Source: Spirochaetota bacterium (lineage in GTDB: Bacteria; Spirochaetota; UBA4802; UBA5550). Taken from it: 58,780 nt of DNA. The notes below the pieces were generated by a model, which worked only from the letters and a program-made list of their open reading frames with translations, was not told the DNA's origin and did no database searches. Positions 1 through 7,843 of this stretch are shown here, piece by piece; within the stretch, counting starts at the first letter, position 1, and each line of letters starts with the position of its first letter. A program made the translations under genes and the position numbers. The stretch is from the NCBI GenBank assembly GCA_016929135.1, contig JAFGJK010000149.1:1-58780 (forward strand). The letters are read 5' to 3'.

Positions 1-1338
1 CCCTACATCACCAGCAAGCTGCAGCAGGATGCCGCCAACAGGCTCGGGTACACCTCGCAGAAAACCATGATGATCGCCCAGCAGCTCTATGAGGGGGTGG
101 AGGTTACCGGCGAGGGGCCCGTGGGGCTCATTACCTACATGAGGACCGATTCCACGCGGGTTTCCGAGGGGTCGATCGATTCGGTGCGTCAATACATCGC
201 CGCGCACTTTCCGCAGGAATTCCTGCCGGAACGACCGAACGAGTTCCAGAACAAAAAGGGTGCCCAGGACGCCCACGAGGCGATTCGTCCCACCGACGTT
301 ACGCGGAGCCCCGATACGCTCAAGGGGGACCTCACGAGGGATCAGTACCGGCTCTACGATCTCATATGGCGCCGTTTCATATCGTCACAGATGACCCCAG
401 AGGTATCGGAGCTCACCGCCATATCCCTCGGCTGTGACGAGTACCTCTTCAGGGCCAGCGGGAGCACCGTCCTCTCAATGGGATTCACCGCCGTGGAGAA
501 GGAGAGCAAGACGGAGAAGCACACCCTCCCAGATTTGAAGCAGGGCGACAGCGCCGACATCAGCGCCATACTGCCGGAGCAGCATTTTACCTCTCCGCCC
601 CCCCGTTTCACCGACGCCTCCCTAGTCAAGTTTCTGGAGGAATCGGCCATCGGCCGTCCCTCCACCTATGCCCCCACCATCAGTACGCTCATCAAGCGGT
701 ATTACGTGACCAGGTCGGGGAAGCAGCTGGTGCCGACGGTGCTGGGGAAGCTGGTGAACGACATCATGGCCAACCATTTCCAGACGCTTGTCTCCGTCGA
801 TTTCACCGCCAACATGGAGGGGCAGCTGGACCTGATAGAGGACGAGAAGTCGGATTACCTGAAGATGCTGAGCGAGTTTTACGGCCCCTTCAAGTCCACG
901 GTGGACGACGCCGAAAAGAACATCACGGAGATGAAGAACATCCTGGACGAGGAGACAGACGAGATCTGCGAGAAGTGCGGACGGAAGATGGTGAAGAAGC
1001 TGGGCAAGTACGGGTTCTTCGTCGCCTGCACCGGCTTCCCGGAGTGCAGGAACTCGAAGCCCATCACCCTGGGGAAATGCCCGAAGTGTGAGGACGGGAG
1101 CATCATCAAGCGGTCGTCGAAGAAGGGGCGCGGCTCCTTCTACGCCTGCACCAATTACCCGAAGTGCGATTTCCTGACCAGGGACGATCCCGCCGACAAG
1201 GTGTGCCCGAAATGCTCGAGCCTCCTGTTCAGAAAGCGGATGAGGAACGTCGGGGAGAAGCTCATCTGTCTCAAGGAGGGATGCGGCTATCACGTGGAGC
1301 TCCTCGACAAGACCGAGGAGGAGAACGGCAATTCATGA
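1..1338 (+). CDS. topA: DNA topoisomerase I, C-terminal part (5' end outside window)
   Basis: Type IA topoisomerase that relaxes negative supercoils through a 5'-phosphotyrosine intermediate. The frame is open from base 1, so the start lies upstream and about 445 residues are present. The catalytic tyrosine is seen at bases 136-138 in the motif GLITYMRTDST. Gate and toroid residues follow, for example the IGRPSTYAPT stretch. Three C-terminal zinc-ribbon units, each with four cysteines (starting CEKCG, CPKC and CPKC), run from about base 965 to 1300. The N-terminal Toprim domain is missing only because of the window edge. The stop overlaps the next ATG by four bases (ATGA at 1335-1338), so topA and the recombinase gene are translationally coupled. 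A topA-xer neighbourhood is also known from Bacillus (topA near codV). Confidence 0.97.
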   Translation, partial: PYITSKLQQDAANRLGYTSQKTMMIAQQLYEGVEVTGEGPVGLITYMRTDSTRVSEGSIDSVRQYIAAHFPQEFLPERPNEFQNKKGAQDAHEAIRPTDVTRSPDTLKGDLTRDQYRLYDLIWRRFISSQMTPEVSELTAISLGCDEYLFRASGSTVLSMGFTAVEKESKTEKHTLPDLKQGDSADISAILPEQHFTSPPPRFTDASLVKFLEESAIGRPSTYAPTISTLIKRYYVTRSGKQLVPTVLGKLVNDIMANHFQTLVSVDFTANMEGQLDLIEDEKSDYLKMLSEFYGPFKSTVDDAEKNITEMKNILDEETDEICEKCGRKMVKKLGKYGFFVACTGFPECRNSKPITLGKCPKCEDGSIIKRSSKKGRGSFYACTNYPKCDFLTRDDPADKVCPKCSSLLFRKRMRNVGEKLICLKEGCGYHVELLDKTEEENGNS

Positions 1339-2270
1339 TCAGGGAAATCGACTCCTTTATGCGCTATCTCCGCTACGAGAAAAACGCCTCTGAGAGGACT
1401 GTCGAATCCTACGGCAACGACCTGCTGCAGTTCCAGCGGTTCATACTGGAGGACGTCGCCAGCGGCGACTCCGGCTACGAGACGCACGCGCTGGTCAGCG
1501 ACGACGAGGTCTCGATACAGTCGATAAGCACCGACGATATCACCGCGTTCATCGAGTTCTCCTACGACAGCGGACTCCGCAGGTCCTCCATCGAGCGCCG
1601 TATCGCCTCGCTGAAGAGCTTTTTCGGGTTTCTCCACCGGCGCAATATGCTGGAGGCGAATCCGGCGGAGCGGGTCTTCTACCCGAAAAAGGAGAAACGC
1701 CTTCCGAAGAACATCAAGCACCGCCAGATCGACGGGATAATCGAATTCCCCTGCGACGGATTCATCGACCTCAGGGACAGGGCCCTGCTGGAGTGCCTCT
1801 ACTCCACCGGCGCCCGCGTCGGCGAGCTCGCCTCTGCGGATGTCTCCAACTGCGACCTTACACAGCGGAGGCTCAGGGTGATGGGGAAGGGGAGCGAGGA
1901 GCGCATCGTCTTCCTCACCGAGGGCGCAGCCCGGAGCATCGGGCAGTATCTCGAGGCGAGGAGGAAAACCTTCGGGGGGATGACGGCGCCGCTCTTCATC
2001 AACAGCCGCGGCGGCCGTCTCACCGAGCGGGGGATATTCCACCTGGTGATAAAGCGGGCAAGGATGGCCGGCTACACCGGGAAGATCTCGCCGCACAGCT
2101 TCCGGCACAGCTTCGCCACAGAGATGCTGAAGAACGGGGCTGACCTGCGGGCCCTGCAAGAGATGCTGGGTCACAAGCACCTCTCCACCACCCAGGTGTA
2201 TACCCATACCACGAAAGAGCAGCTGAAGCGGGTGTATCGGACCTTTCACCCCCATTCAAAATCGGAATAG
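1335..2270 (+). CDS. xerC: Tyrosine recombinase XerC/XerD family
   Basis: Site-specific tyrosine recombinase of 311 residues, the usual length of XerC/XerD, likely resolving chromosome dimers at a dif-type site. An N-terminal SAM-like DNA-binding domain (about residues 1-110) is followed by a catalytic domain with the conserved arginine in STGARVGEL, the HSFRHSFATEML box (H-x-x-R), the LGHKHLSTTQVYTH box and the nucleophile tyrosine in that last box. The start is the ATG inside the ATGA overlap with topA; longer readings upstream only run into topA in another frame. There is an acidic insert of about 20 residues after the first helix. XerC and XerD cannot be told apart from this sequence alone. 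No transposase or integron features lie nearby, so a housekeeping role is more likely than an integrase role. Confidence 0.9.
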   Translation: MIREIDSFMRYLRYEKNASERTVESYGNDLLQFQRFILEDVASGDSGYETHALVSDDEVSIQSISTDDITAFIEFSYDSGLRRSSIERRIASLKSFFGFLHRRNMLEANPAERVFYPKKEKRLPKNIKHRQIDGIIEFPCDGFIDLRDRALLECLYSTGARVGELASADVSNCDLTQRRLRVMGKGSEERIVFLTEGAARSIGQYLEARRKTFGGMTAPLFINSRGGRLTERGIFHLVIKRARMAGYTGKISPHSFRHSFATEMLKNGADLRALQEMLGHKHLSTTQVYTHTTKEQLKRVYRTFHPHSKSE

Positions 2271-2273
2271 CAG

Positions 2274-3371
2274 TCAGCACCCCCTCTCAATGTATCCGCC
2301 GCCCAGCAGGTCAGATTCTCCGTCGTAGAAGACGGCGGACTGTCCCGGCGAGATGCCGAACTGCGCCTCGGTGAACTCCACGATAACCGATTCTCCCGAT
2401 TCCGTGAGCCTGGCGGGCGCGGGCGGCTGGGTGGACCGGGTCTTCACCATGGCCATCGTTCCATCCAGGGAGAGGGCCTTCATGCGGCAGACGCCCGTGA
2501 CGGTGATGCGATCCGTGAGGAGCTCATCCCTGGTCCCCGCGGTGATGCTGTTCCTCAGGGGGTCGATGGCCTTCACGTAGAGCGGCCGGGGTGCGGCGAT
2601 GCCGAGCCCTCTCCGCTGGCCGATGGTATAGCGGTGGATGCCCCTGTGCCGGCCGATTACCCGGCCCCGGCCGTCCAGGATCTCGCCGGGGGAGGAGGGG
2701 AGGATGCCGCCCGGAAAGACCTCTCCTGATGCACCGTGAGCCCCTGCCATGGACTCGACAAAGGCACCGTAGTCCCCATCCGGCAGGAAGCAGATGTCCT
2801 GGCTCTCAGGATTGTCCCGGCACCGGAGGGCCCGCTGGCGGGCCATGATTCGTATCTCGCTCTTCCTATGCTCCCCCAGGGGGAATGCCGCATGCCGCAG
2901 CTGCTCCTGCGTGAGGCGGTAGAGGAAGTAGGACTGGTCCTTGGATCTGTCAAGGCCCATGGAGAGAAAGATCCGCTCCCCATCCTCCCTCCTTCGCACG
3001 TAGTGGCCAGTAGCGATGCTGTCGCACCCCAGGGAGCGGGCGATTTCCAGGAGCCTGCCGAACTTTATCGCCGCGTTGCATTCGACGCAGGGATTGGGAG
3101 TCGTTCCCGCAAGGTAGGCGCAGCAGAAGGGACGGACCACGTCCGCGAGAAACTCATCCCTGAGGTCCACCGTGTGGTGGCTGAATCCATGCCGGACGGC
3201 GATCTCCCGGGAGAGGACCACATGCGGGAGGGCCTGTACATCGCCTCCGGCGTTTCCTGCCGCATCGTTGAGGACTGCGGTGATGCCCATGATGTCGTAC
3301 CCTTCCTCCTGAAGGAGGAGCGCCGCCATGGAGGAATCGATACCCCCGCTCATCGCCACCGCTATCTTCAT
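2274..3371 (-). CDS. mnmA: tRNA-specific 2-thiouridylase MnmA
   Basis: Inserts sulfur at C2 of the wobble uridine in tRNA-Lys, -Glu and -Gln, using ATP and a persulfide relay. The protein has 365 residues. The N-terminal PP-loop AMSGGIDSS binds ATP. The two relay cysteines are seen in TPNPCVECN (about residue 95) and SQDICFLPDGDY (about residue 190). The C-terminal beta-barrel tRNA-binding region ends the protein. I start at MKIAVAMSGG because GGAGAG stands seven bases upstream; an in-frame extension to 3425 has no better site. It is the last gene of a minus-strand run after the amidase and YhcC-type genes, 61 bases after the latter. It converges on the recombinase gene with only three bases between the stop codons. 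Confidence 0.95.
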   Translation of the reverse strand: MKIAVAMSGGIDSSMAALLLQEEGYDIMGITAVLNDAAGNAGGDVQALPHVVLSREIAVRHGFSHHTVDLRDEFLADVVRPFCCAYLAGTTPNPCVECNAAIKFGRLLEIARSLGCDSIATGHYVRRREDGERIFLSMGLDRSKDQSYFLYRLTQEQLRHAAFPLGEHRKSEIRIMARQRALRCRDNPESQDICFLPDGDYGAFVESMAGAHGASGEVFPGGILPSSPGEILDGRGRVIGRHRGIHRYTIGQRRGLGIAAPRPLYVKAIDPLRNSITAGTRDELLTDRITVTGVCRMKALSLDGTMAMVKTRSTQPPAPARLTESGESVIVEFTEAQFGISPGQSAVFYDGESDLLGGGYIERGC

Positions 3372-3432
3372 GCCTTTGCTCTCCATGGTAGTCCCATGAG
3401 GCACCGGGGCGCCCATTTTTTCCACTTTTTTT

Positions 3433-4389
3433 TCAGGACTGCCGGTGCAGGTATCCCTGTGCCGTGCCGCGCCGGAGGAATTCGTCCTCCACCGCCTTTA
3501 TCACGGTCCCCTTATGGATTCCCCAGAGGGGGGCGACGAGTGTGGAGGGCTCGCGGTCTCCCAGGATGCGGTGTATCACGATCCCCGGATCGAGGCGCTC
3601 GAGAAAATCACAGAGGACAGATACGTATTCCTTCTGGGAAAGGGGTGGCGCGGCCCCCTCCCGGTATAGGGCCGCCAGCGCCGTGCCCCTGATCACATGG
3701 AGGTGGTGGATCTTGGCGCCGGAGACTGCGAGGGCATTCAGCTCGGAGGCGGTCTCCATCATGTCGCTCCAGCTCTCACCGGGGATGCCCAGGATGATGT
3801 GCATGCACACGGGGATTCCCCTCAGGGAGGCCCGCCGCGCGGCGTCGCGGGTTGCCGCATGATCGTGCCCCCGCTGAAGAAACAGGAGGCTCCGGTCGTG
3901 CATCGTCTGCATGCCTATCTCGAGCCACAGCTCGAATCCATCCCGCCGGTACGATGCCAGCAGATCCAGTACCGGGTCTGCCAGGCAGTCCGGCCGGGTT
4001 CCCACCATGAGACCGATGATCCCCTCGGCGGCAATGGCTTCGTCATAGGCGCGGCGCAGCTCCTCCGGCGTGCCGTAGGTGTTCGTGAAGGCCTGGAAAT
4101 AGGCGATATACCGTGTGCCCCTGTCGGAGCGTCTGAAGGACCGCTTCACCAGGTCGATCTGGTTTCCAATGGATTTGCGCCGGTCCGATGCAGGTGATGC
4201 GGAGCCGTCTTCTGCGCAGAAGATGCATCCCTCGGTGCCGACGGTGCCGTCCCTGTTGGGACACGAGAAGCCCGCGTCGATGGGGATCTTGAGTACGCGG
4301 CAGCCGTGTTTACCGATGAGATAATCGCCGAAGAAGTTGTATGGCCGCACCGGCGTTGCGGGAGACCTAGAGGGATCTGCGTTTTTCAT
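3433..4389 (-). CDS. TIGR01212-type radical SAM protein (YhcC-like)
   Basis: Radical SAM enzyme of 318 residues in the YhcC/TIGR01212 group, whose substrate is not firmly known. The iron-sulfur cysteines lie in a wide-spaced CX11CX2C arrangement near residues 43-58 (from FSCPNRDGT to GCIFC), which is typical of this group rather than the canonical CX3CX2C. The group signature YFQAFTNTYG and the EIGMQTMHDRSL region are also present. The start ATG overlaps the end of the upstream amidase gene by 23 bases, which suggests translational coupling. The neighbouring tRNA-thiolation gene mnmA fits, but does not prove, a role in tRNA or translation. Confidence 0.88.
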   Translation of the reverse strand: MKNADPSRSPATPVRPYNFFGDYLIGKHGCRVLKIPIDAGFSCPNRDGTVGTEGCIFCAEDGSASPASDRRKSIGNQIDLVKRSFRRSDRGTRYIAYFQAFTNTYGTPEELRRAYDEAIAAEGIIGLMVGTRPDCLADPVLDLLASYRRDGFELWLEIGMQTMHDRSLLFLQRGHDHAATRDAARRASLRGIPVCMHIILGIPGESWSDMMETASELNALAVSGAKIHHLHVIRGTALAALYREGAAPPLSQKEYVSVLCDFLERLDPGIVIHRILGDREPSTLVAPLWGIHKGTVIKAVEDEFLRRGTAQGYLHRQS

Positions 4390-6121
4390 TCACCGCGAAG
4401 TAGGAGTTTTTCAGGTACAGCTGGTTCTGATATCTGGAGGGATCCAGTTCCACGCTCCTCACCCGTTTTGATCCGACGATGTTCATATTCTTGTTCAGGG
4501 TCACCACGTATATACCCGGATCAAATCTGATCCTCCGCCTGCGTGTGGCCCAAACCCTGATGGTTCTTTTCCGCTTCGCCGAATAGCGCCTGACCCTGAC
4601 CCTTTCCGTCACCTCGCCCCTGCTGAATTTGGCCACCAGCGCGGGGATCAATTCGGCCGGTGCTCCCAGGGCCTTGTCGATGGCATCCTCGAGGCTCTGA
4701 CCCTTCTCGACGGTCAGGATCACCGGTCGCGTCAGCGGGGCCTTCGCAACGGCAATGGGATGTACCGGACGGTTTTTCCGCACGGCGCCGCATGAGGGGG
4801 TCTCCTCGCTGCCGCTCCTGAAATGCAGCATCTCCGCGTATTTCTGCTTATATGCCGAATAGATGGGATGATTGTAGCTGAGGCTTCTCCACGCAAGCCG
4901 GTAATACCTCCGGGCCTGCCGCTGCCGTCTCCTCGCAGCGTGGCGTGCCCCGGTGGCGTAGAGATTCTCCGCACGCAGGACGTTGTTCTTGATATTGGTG
5001 AAATAGGAGATCTGGGGATTCGCTCTCCTTCCGTTGAGCTGCTCCATCTTCCGGATGACGGCTACCGCCTTGGCCGTCTCCGTCTCTCGAAGGTAATAGA
5101 CGGCGATCCGGGAGAGTTTCAGCAGCTCATTGGTTCGATCCGACGCTTCCTTCGAGAACGAGGGGTGGCGCCCCGATATGTCCACGCCGTAGATCTCGTT
5201 GATGGTATCCAGCAGGGACTTGTACTGCGCCTCGGCCACCTTAACGGCGAACTGGGGATTCCGGAAGTTCTTCTCCTCATGGGGGTTCGAGATGAACCCG
5301 GATTCGAAGATAACCGACAGCGGAAAATCCACGAAATAGGTGAATCGACTGTCCCCCACGGCACCCAGCTCCCAGCTGTTTGGTCGGAGTCCCTGGTCGA
5401 TAAGCCGCTCCTTCAGGTTCAGCGCGAACTTCCTGGAAAAGCCGCTTGCATCGAGCTTGTTGTAGAGCGTCAGGAAACCGGAATAGAAATCGCTGATGTA
5501 TCGCAGTGATTTCCTCCCGCCCCTTCCATAGACGATATGAATACCGGGGATATTCATCTTGCCGCAGGCCTTGTACACCACCGAAACGTTGTTGAGGTGC
5601 TCGGAGATCAGCAGGAATGCGTTGTGTTTCTTGGCCAGCTCAACGGTGGTACTGAAGGGGATGTTGTTGTAGCTGTTTGAATCGCCAGTGAGGACCTCCA
5701 TGAAGTCGTCGGTGCTCTTCACCTCGATATGAGGATTTTTCGTGAGATAGCCGTAGAGGGCCCTGGAGAGGATGATCGAATAGTATTCTTCGGGACGGCC
5801 GGTACAGCTGGCGCGTCCCGTCGCCTCTCCCCCCTGCCAGCGGCCGTCGGGGAGCTTGCCGTGGGCCGGATCGAAGAATATCACCATACGCCCGCCCTTT
5901 TTAAGGTTTGCATGAAGATTGGTATAGGTGGAATCCATCCGGTTGATCACATCGATCAGTCCGGAGCGCCTGGCCGCATCCTTTTCGCCGTTGAGGATTT
6001 TCTGAACCGATGCGGGCTGGGGTGATTTTACTGTATCATCGGTCTGGGGGAACGCATGGATGGGAAATAATAAGAACGAAATGAATAGAACGGCCCCTAT
6101 TCGTGAGCTATATAATTGCAT
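4367..6121 (-). CDS. Secreted N-acetylmuramoyl-L-alanine amidase (Amidase_3 type)
   Basis: Zinc amidase predicted to cleave the bond between MurNAc and L-alanine in peptidoglycan. A signal peptide covers about residues 1-25. The Amidase_3 fold is seen in FFDPAHGKLPDG (first zinc histidine), a glutamate in PEEYYS, LISEHLNNV (third ligand region) and IFESGFISNPHEE (catalytic glutamate), all within about residues 75-315. The roughly 270 residues after it are basic and look like a wall-binding or repeat region without a fold I recognise. The total of 584 residues is long for the family. I use the ATG at 6121; a TTG seven codons upstream is possible, and neither has a strong ribosome-binding site. 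It heads a run with the YhcC-type gene and mnmA. Confidence 0.83.
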   Translation of the reverse strand: MQLYSSRIGAVLFISFLLFPIHAFPQTDDTVKSPQPASVQKILNGEKDAARRSGLIDVINRMDSTYTNLHANLKKGGRMVIFFDPAHGKLPDGRWQGGEATGRASCTGRPEEYYSIILSRALYGYLTKNPHIEVKSTDDFMEVLTGDSNSYNNIPFSTTVELAKKHNAFLLISEHLNNVSVVYKACGKMNIPGIHIVYGRGGRKSLRYISDFYSGFLTLYNKLDASGFSRKFALNLKERLIDQGLRPNSWELGAVGDSRFTYFVDFPLSVIFESGFISNPHEEKNFRNPQFAVKVAEAQYKSLLDTINEIYGVDISGRHPSFSKEASDRTNELLKLSRIAVYYLRETETAKAVAVIRKMEQLNGRRANPQISYFTNIKNNVLRAENLYATGARHAARRRQRQARRYYRLAWRSLSYNHPIYSAYKQKYAEMLHFRSGSEETPSCGAVRKNRPVHPIAVAKAPLTRPVILTVEKGQSLEDAIDKALGAPAELIPALVAKFSRGEVTERVRVRRYSAKRKRTIRVWATRRRRIRFDPGIYVVTLNKNMNIVGSKRVRSVELDPSRYQNQLYLKNSYFAVNEKRRSL

Positions 6122-6273
6122 GCCTTTATGTCTATCTTTCAATGGAATCGATTGTATTGATAAGTTATTTTTATTAATATCGAAATTAATACAAGAAAAT
6201 AATTGATTTTTTTAGTAAAATTGTGATTCAATAACAGACATAACACCGACTGTTCCGGTCATGGGATACCAAC

Positions 6274-6831
6274 ATGAAAGAGCGATATATAAAATATGAA
6301 AAACTATCCAAAGGGATAAAGGACGAGATATCGCACTTCAGGCAGAGGCTCCAGAAGGAGAACCCGGATACGACACTGGAGACGGCCATGATCCAGTGGT
6401 TCGATACGAGGTTCGACGAGTGGCTGGTAAAGCATTATGCCAAGGGGGGAGGGGAGAACAAGAGAAAGCATTTCAGGCTGGACGTGGAGCTCCCCCTGAA
6501 GGTCATCAATACCCTGATCGAATCGTCGGCCGATGATGTCGAGGCCATGAACTTGGTGGGGCGTGTGGTGAATATCAGCCGCGGCGGGCTCTACTTCAAA
6601 TATCATTCCTCCATCGAGATCTCATCGATAATCAAGGTGGTGATGGATTTCGCAGAGATCGACGGTGATCTGGATTCCGTCGAGGCCCTGGCAATGGTGG
6701 TGCGTGTGGACCCCCTGAAGGAGGGCGAATTCGGCATCGGCGTCGTATTCAGCAGTATATACGAGGGGAATAAGGAGAGCCTCGACGTCTTCATCCTGAA
6801 GAACCTCTCGTATTATATCTACACGAAATAG
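6274..6831 (+). CDS. PilZ-domain protein
   Basis: 185 residues, single predicted PilZ domain in about residues 60-175. The c-di-GMP signature is visible as RKHFRLDV (the RxxxR element) and, about 50 residues on, NISRGGLYF (the D/NxSxxG element). The first 60 residues are charged and helical. Such stand-alone PilZ proteins act as c-di-GMP receptors in motility or secretion; no flagellar, pilus or cyclase gene lies nearby, so the target is unknown. It is divergent from the amidase gene across an AT-rich stretch of about 150 bases that must hold both promoters. It converges on the lipoprotein gene at 6873. Confidence 0.85.
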   Translation: MKERYIKYEKLSKGIKDEISHFRQRLQKENPDTTLETAMIQWFDTRFDEWLVKHYAKGGGENKRKHFRLDVELPLKVINTLIESSADDVEAMNLVGRVVNISRGGLYFKYHSSIEISSIIKVVMDFAEIDGDLDSVEALAMVVRVDPLKEGEFGIGVVFSSIYEGNKESLDVFILKNLSYYIYTK

Positions 6832-6872
6832 CTCGGCGTTCCGCAGATGGGGCCTTCCTCCCGGGAGGGAGC

Positions 6873-7313
6873 TCATCGTCTGGATATCGAATCGAGATAG
6901 CGCCTGATGTCCCGTTTTTCCACGTCGAAGAAGAAGACTGTATTCTTCTCCGTGATATCGTCCTTTCTGACTAAATTCCCCTTCTCTTCAATCAGATTGA
7001 GGAGCTGCGCCGTGGTGTTCTGCGTCACGTTTCTGTTGCTTGATTGCAGATACTTCTGGAGCGTCGTCAGCGATCGTTTCCTGGCGTTGTCCCTGATGGT
7101 GGCCAGATCGGCGTCACCGACATTCCTTTCCGCGACGATCACCACCCTGAAGGTGTCCCTGGAGACGAAGCCCTCCTGCTGATAGACGAGATCGATGGGG
7201 CCCTCCTTCACGGGGCCCGTGGCGGTGTTGCCCGTTGTGCCGGAACACGAGAGATGGATGAGCACGGCGGCGGTCAGCGCGATGAATGGGGCGATGGCGG
7301 AATATCGTATCAC
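6873..7313 (-). CDS. Small lipoprotein, last gene of TPR operon
   Basis: Predicted lipoprotein of 146 residues. A hydrophobic signal ends in LIHLSC, a lipobox with cysteine at about residue 23. The mature part has a strand-rich start (FRVVIVAERN) followed by a long amphipathic helix (RDNARKRSLTTLQKYLQ). That layout is reminiscent of LPP20-type domains, but I cannot assign a family. Its ATG overlaps the stop of the preceding lipoprotein gene by four bases, so the two are co-translated. It is the fourth and last gene of the unit that starts at 10950. A twelve-base palindrome (CCTCCCGGGAGG, 6858-6869) stands just past the stop, between it and the convergent PilZ gene. Confidence 0.75.
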   Translation of the reverse strand: MIRYSAIAPFIALTAAVLIHLSCSGTTGNTATGPVKEGPIDLVYQQEGFVSRDTFRVVIVAERNVGDADLATIRDNARKRSLTTLQKYLQSSNRNVTQNTTAQLLNLIEEKGNLVRKDDITEKNTVFFFDVEKRDIRRYLDSISRR

Positions 7314-7843
7314 AGCTTTTCTCCTTTTATCGGTGTTTCGTTTCTTTCTGGCTCGGGGAACACCTCCAGTGCGTTGAGACGTTCACGTAATGCGTTTCGC
7401 TCAACGCGGTAGATCACCACAACTGAGTTGTCCTCACGGTAATAGGTGAAGGCGATGCGGCCGTAGGACAGGAAGGAGCGGACTCTGTCGCGCAGCGAGA
7501 GCTTCTGCGCCTGCATGTCGGCAACCGCCCGTATCGCTTCGGGCGATGCACTCTTAAACGCGACGTCATATCTGTAGTCGGTCAGCCTGTCCAGAACGAT
7601 GGAGCCGATCTGGGAGCTGTTCGGCACCCTCTTGCGGGCGCTCTCCCTCTGCCCCACGAGGCCCTGGGAATCGGCGTCGGGATGAAACTCCAGCACGCTC
7701 TGATAGCACTCGTCGGAGAGAAAGCCGTTCGTGGTAAAATCGCTGTACCGGTCCACTGAATTTCTCATCATGCATGAGGAGAGTACGGCGATCGACAGAA
7801 GCGCCGAGGCGGGTACGAGGGCCTTGATTGCACGGACATTCAT
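7310..7843 (-). CDS. Small lipoprotein, third gene of TPR operon
   Basis: Predicted lipoprotein of 177 residues with a signal ending in AVLSSC (cysteine about residue 24). The mature part has no family I recognise. A strand-helix pattern with ARKRVPNSSQIGSIVLDRL and a C-terminal strand AFTYYREDNSVVVIYRVE resembles the arrangement of the next lipoprotein, so the two may be distant paralogues. Its start codon directly abuts the stop of the large TPR gene (7844-7846), and its end overlaps the next start by four bases. A shared envelope complex with the TPR proteins is inferred from this tight coupling only. Confidence 0.75.
   Translation of the reverse strand: MNVRAIKALVPASALLSIAVLSSCMMRNSVDRYSDFTTNGFLSDECYQSVLEFHPDADSQGLVGQRESARKRVPNSSQIGSIVLDRLTDYRYDVAFKSASPEAIRAVADMQAQKLSLRDRVRSFLSYGRIAFTYYREDNSVVVIYRVERNALRERLNALEVFPEPERNETPIKGEKL

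Noticed and set aside
1335..2270. Integron or phage integrase
   Set aside because: Xer length and motifs, coupling to topA, and no attachment site, cassette or phage gene nearby.
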